Below, piece after piece: positions 6,811 to 8,527 of a stretch of DNA of 8,527 nt. The stretch comes from Candidatus Peregrinibacteria bacterium (GTDB lineage: Bacteria; Patescibacteriota; Gracilibacteria; UBA1369; PNNO01). The position numbers and the translations under genes are program-made. The notes under the pieces were generated by a model. The model saw only the letters and a list, made by a program, of their open reading frames with translations, made no database searches and was not told where the DNA came from. Within the stretch, counting starts at the first letter, position 1; every line of letters begins with the position of its first letter. The stretch covers positions 1 to 8,527 of the forward strand of contig WJKT01000029.1 in assembly GCA_014728955.1 (NCBI GenBank), written 5' to 3'.

Positions 6811-6838
6811 AACCCCCTTTTCAAATAAAGACGTTTTA

Positions 6839-8119
6839 TTAATTGATTAAATTGTTAATAATTTTCGCCGTTTCAGCTCGTGTAATAGGATCATTCGGAT
6901 AGAAAAGGCTATCCGTTTTTCCCGAAACAATAAAATCTAAATATGCCTGATTTATATACGAAATAGCCCAGTGATCTATAGTATCTTCAAATGCCCACTC
7001 ATCACTGGTATCGGGCACCGTCACATCAAACGCAAGCATGGCAATTTTTAATGCCTCGGCACGGGTGATGTTTCTTCCCGGGGCAAACATGGTTTGGCTA
7101 TACCCTTCAACAATACCTCTGTCCCAGGCCGGATAAACCCACTCCACCTGCCATCCTTCAACATCTTCAAACCCAAAGCCACTTCCTTCCGACGGCTCCT
7201 CAGCTTCAATACCTGCTGCAGATAGAGCCATTTTTGTTAATTCAGCACGATTCACATACTCGTCAGGGCGAAATGTCCCATCTTCATACCCCTGAACAAC
7301 ACCTTGTACATACAAATTTTCAATATATTCACGCCCCCAATGGTTTTCGATATCGTTAAACGGTAGTTCATCCAACGGAGGAGTCATCCCCCCCATTTCT
7401 ATACAGGCCATGTCGTCAGTCGAAAACCCAATAAACATTCCATCTTCAACACATTGTTCAAGCACTTCCGGATCGTTCTGGCATCCTACCATGTTGCTCC
7501 ATTGATACGTATCCGGGCAACTGCATCCTGCGGCATCATAGGTGCCTCCCGTGCCCTCACACAACAGTTCTTCTTCATCATATGACGGTTCTTGCTGTCC
7601 GTCGTTAATATCGACAGACATTTGAATAAACGACGAGTTTTGTGCCGCCCACGGAGCATCTTCATATCCTACTACATATGCATGCACCACATAATCTCCC
7701 GACGGCAGACTGAGGCCTTCAATCGTCCGAGTCCATATAGCTTTTTTCCCGTCCGGTATATTAATAGTTGTTGTCGAATCGCTACAATTTCGCTCAAATA
7801 AAAGCTCGTTATAAACAGGGACCGTATAGCCATTTGAATTAACCGAATACTTGAATAATTCAATGCCAAGCTGACATCCGGATTCGAATGTTAACGGAAA
7901 AGTATCACCACTGTAATTCTCTAATTCAAACGTCACCTCAATAGAATCACCGGAGGTATACAGTACATCATCAATAGAAGTTTTAAGCAAAATATCTTGA
8001 TCGGCAGCACGAGTCGCAATACTAACAAGAAAAACAAGTGCACCAATGACAAGGATATCAAAAAGCACCAAGCTCACTTTCTTCATCATTGCTATCACTG
8101 AAAATGTTTTTTGAAACAT
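6839..8119 (-). CDS. Secreted SLH-domain surface protein with BsuPI-like domain and Cys-rich linker
   Basis: 426 aa. A signal peptide or anchor spans residues 11-39 (MMKKV, then a hydrophobic stretch ending SIATRAA). Residues 42-170 look like a BsuPI-type beta-sandwich: VTFELENYSGDTFPLTFESG (62-81), a central DGKKAIWTRTI, then LPSGDYVVHAYV. Residues 180-250 form a linker with six cysteines (C187, C199, C201, C213, C223, C239); two more lie in the sandwich (C82, C112). Three S-layer homology repeats close the protein: 253-303, 317-365 and 377-424, each ending in a P-x-x-x-(I/V)-(T/N)-R-A-E signature. SLH repeats anchor proteins non-covalently to cell-wall polysaccharide. The ATG at 8117-8119 gives the longest frame; the ATG pair at residues 11-12 is an alternative that gives a more standard signal peptide. 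It probably heads an operon with the CapA-like gene. Confidence 0.9.
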   Translation of the reverse strand: MFQKTFSVIAMMKKVSLVLFDILVIGALVFLVSIATRAADQDILLKTSIDDVLYTSGDSIEVTFELENYSGDTFPLTFESGCQLGIELFKYSVNSNGYTVPVYNELLFERNCSDSTTTINIPDGKKAIWTRTIEGLSLPSGDYVVHAYVVGYEDAPWAAQNSSFIQMSVDINDGQQEPSYDEEELLCEGTGGTYDAAGCSCPDTYQWSNMVGCQNDPEVLEQCVEDGMFIGFSTDDMACIEMGGMTPPLDELPFNDIENHWGREYIENLYVQGVVQGYEDGTFRPDEYVNRAELTKMALSAAGIEAEEPSEGSGFGFEDVEGWQVEWVYPAWDRGIVEGYSQTMFAPGRNITRAEALKIAMLAFDVTVPDTSDEWAFEDTIDHWAISYINQAYLDFIVSGKTDSLFYPNDPITRAETAKIINNLIN

Positions 8120-8121
8120 AT

Positions 8122-8152
8122 AATTAAGGTTAGGAGCGCGCCACCCTTAATT
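8122..8152. repeat. 8-bp inverted repeat upstream of the SLH gene, candidate operator or leader hairpin
   Basis: AATTAAGG (8122-8129) and CCTTAATT (8145-8152) are exact reverse complements around a GC-rich 15-base spacer that can pair further through GG/CC. One arm overlaps the predicted -10 box and the other ends two bases before the start codon. With no T-run it is not a terminator. It could bind a dimeric regulator or fold in the mRNA leader and hide the start. Confidence 0.5.
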
Positions 8153-8177
8153 GTAACAAAAATTGACAAATAGTGAA
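8150..8177 (-). promoter_or_regulatory. Possible promoter of the SLH / CapA-like operon
   Basis: Leftward TTCACT (8172-8177) and TACAAT (8150-8155) are 16 bp apart, four and five matches to consensus. Transcription would start near 8143, inside the inverted repeat. Weak but the only good candidate in the 85-bp gap. Confidence 0.4.
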
Positions 8178-8204
8178 GAGAGTTTGCCTATTTTTTTTCA
8201 TTTT

Positions 8205-8527
8205 TTATAGATCGCCCGAATACTGCAGCATTTTAACAATCACTTTTGCAGCCATACCACGTGTCATAGGATCACCGGGATAAAATCGTCCATTGGGTGA
8301 TGAATCGATAAGGCCAATTCTGAACGCATCCTCAATCCACAATGTCATCCAGTCATACACATCGGTATATCGATGAGAATAATGTCCGTAACCGGTTGGT
8401 CTTCGTCCAAATGAAGCAAGTACAAGCTTCACTCCTTCAACACGATTCACGTAGTTATTTGGTTTAAAGAGGCGGATTCCACTGTGCTGCGCACCATATC
8501 CTTCAATAATATCCATACGATATCCAG
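8205..8527 (-). CDS. SLH-domain surface protein, C-terminal 106 residues (5' end beyond window)
   Basis: The frame is open from the right edge to the TAA at 8205-8207. The visible 106 residues hold the end of one S-layer homology repeat (DIIEGYG, then RLFKPNNYVNRVEGVKLVLASFG) and one complete last repeat (YTDVYDWMTLWIEDAFRIGLID, then GRFYPGDPMTRGMAAKVIVKML). The C-terminal position and the repeat pattern match the SLH region of the 426-aa protein encoded next, but the sequences are clearly different, so these are distant paralogues and not a recent duplication. The internal ATG at 8514-8516 is not the true start, because the SLH repeat is cut through at that point and the frame continues upstream (residues GYR). 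It is probably an exported wall-anchored protein whose N-terminal function cannot be seen. An 85-bp gap separates it from the next gene. Confidence 0.88.
   Translation of the reverse strand, partial: GYRMDIIEGYGAQHSGIRLFKPNNYVNRVEGVKLVLASFGRRPTGYGHYSHRYTDVYDWMTLWIEDAFRIGLIDSSPNGRFYPGDPMTRGMAAKVIVKMLQYSGDL

Noticed and set aside
5443..7869. Frames on either strand crossing the CapA-like and SLH genes
   Set aside because: Out of frame with long genes that have clear domain motifs; no own start signals.
8165..8198. AAATAG...CTATTT hairpin followed by a T-run, as a possible terminator
   Set aside because: The stem is only six A/T-rich pairs with a 14-base loop, and the T-run is on the strand that has no gene ending there.
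1..8527. CRISPR array expected from the presence of Csx3
   Set aside because: No regularly spaced direct repeats were seen; the only repeats are isolated inverted repeats.

Overview
This window looks like a chromosomal piece of an AT-rich bacterium, most likely from the Candidate Phyla Radiation (Patescibacteria). That is an inference from three things: gene content (SLH-domain surface proteins and a Memo-like/CapA fusion), short leaders with no clear Shine-Dalgarno sequence, and compact spacing. The standard code fits, with TGA read as stop. No rRNA or protein marker that would fix the lineage is present.

Left part (1-3443) is the unusual region. Two genes diverge from a 112-bp intergenic region with overlapping sigma70-type promoters. 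The leftward gene (800 aa) joins a P-loop NTPase of the type found in Csx3-AAA proteins, an HTH-like motif, a degenerate Csx3-like unit, a recognisable Csx3 domain and a large C-terminal region that resembles a DHH-type phosphoesterase. The rightward gene (247 aa) carries the same HTH-like motif, degenerate Csx3-like unit and Csx3 domain, but no enzyme domains. The 800-aa gene overlaps a third, truncated gene by an ATGA junction, so they are probably translated together. Csx3 (Crn3) is known as a cyclic-tetra-adenylate ring nuclease of type III CRISPR systems, but no cas gene or CRISPR array is visible here. The set looks like a stand-alone Csx3-type nucleotide-signalling or defence module.

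Middle part (3444-5160) is housekeeping: a tRNA-Gly(UCC) with encoded CCA, its own promoter and a hairpin terminator, then a 466-aa metallo-beta-lactamase/beta-CASP RNA-processing nuclease of the YSH1/RNase J superfamily with its own promoter.

Right part (5155-8527), all leftward, is cell-surface related: the 3' end of an SLH-domain protein, a 426-aa secreted protein with a BsuPI-like domain, a Cys-rich linker and three SLH repeats, and, 28 bp after it, a membrane-anchored Memo-like/CapA fusion protein. The last two are probably one transcript. They would build or anchor cell-envelope structures, though the substrates are unknown.

No intergenic stretch exceeds 300 bp. No insertion sequence, CRISPR array or rRNA was seen.
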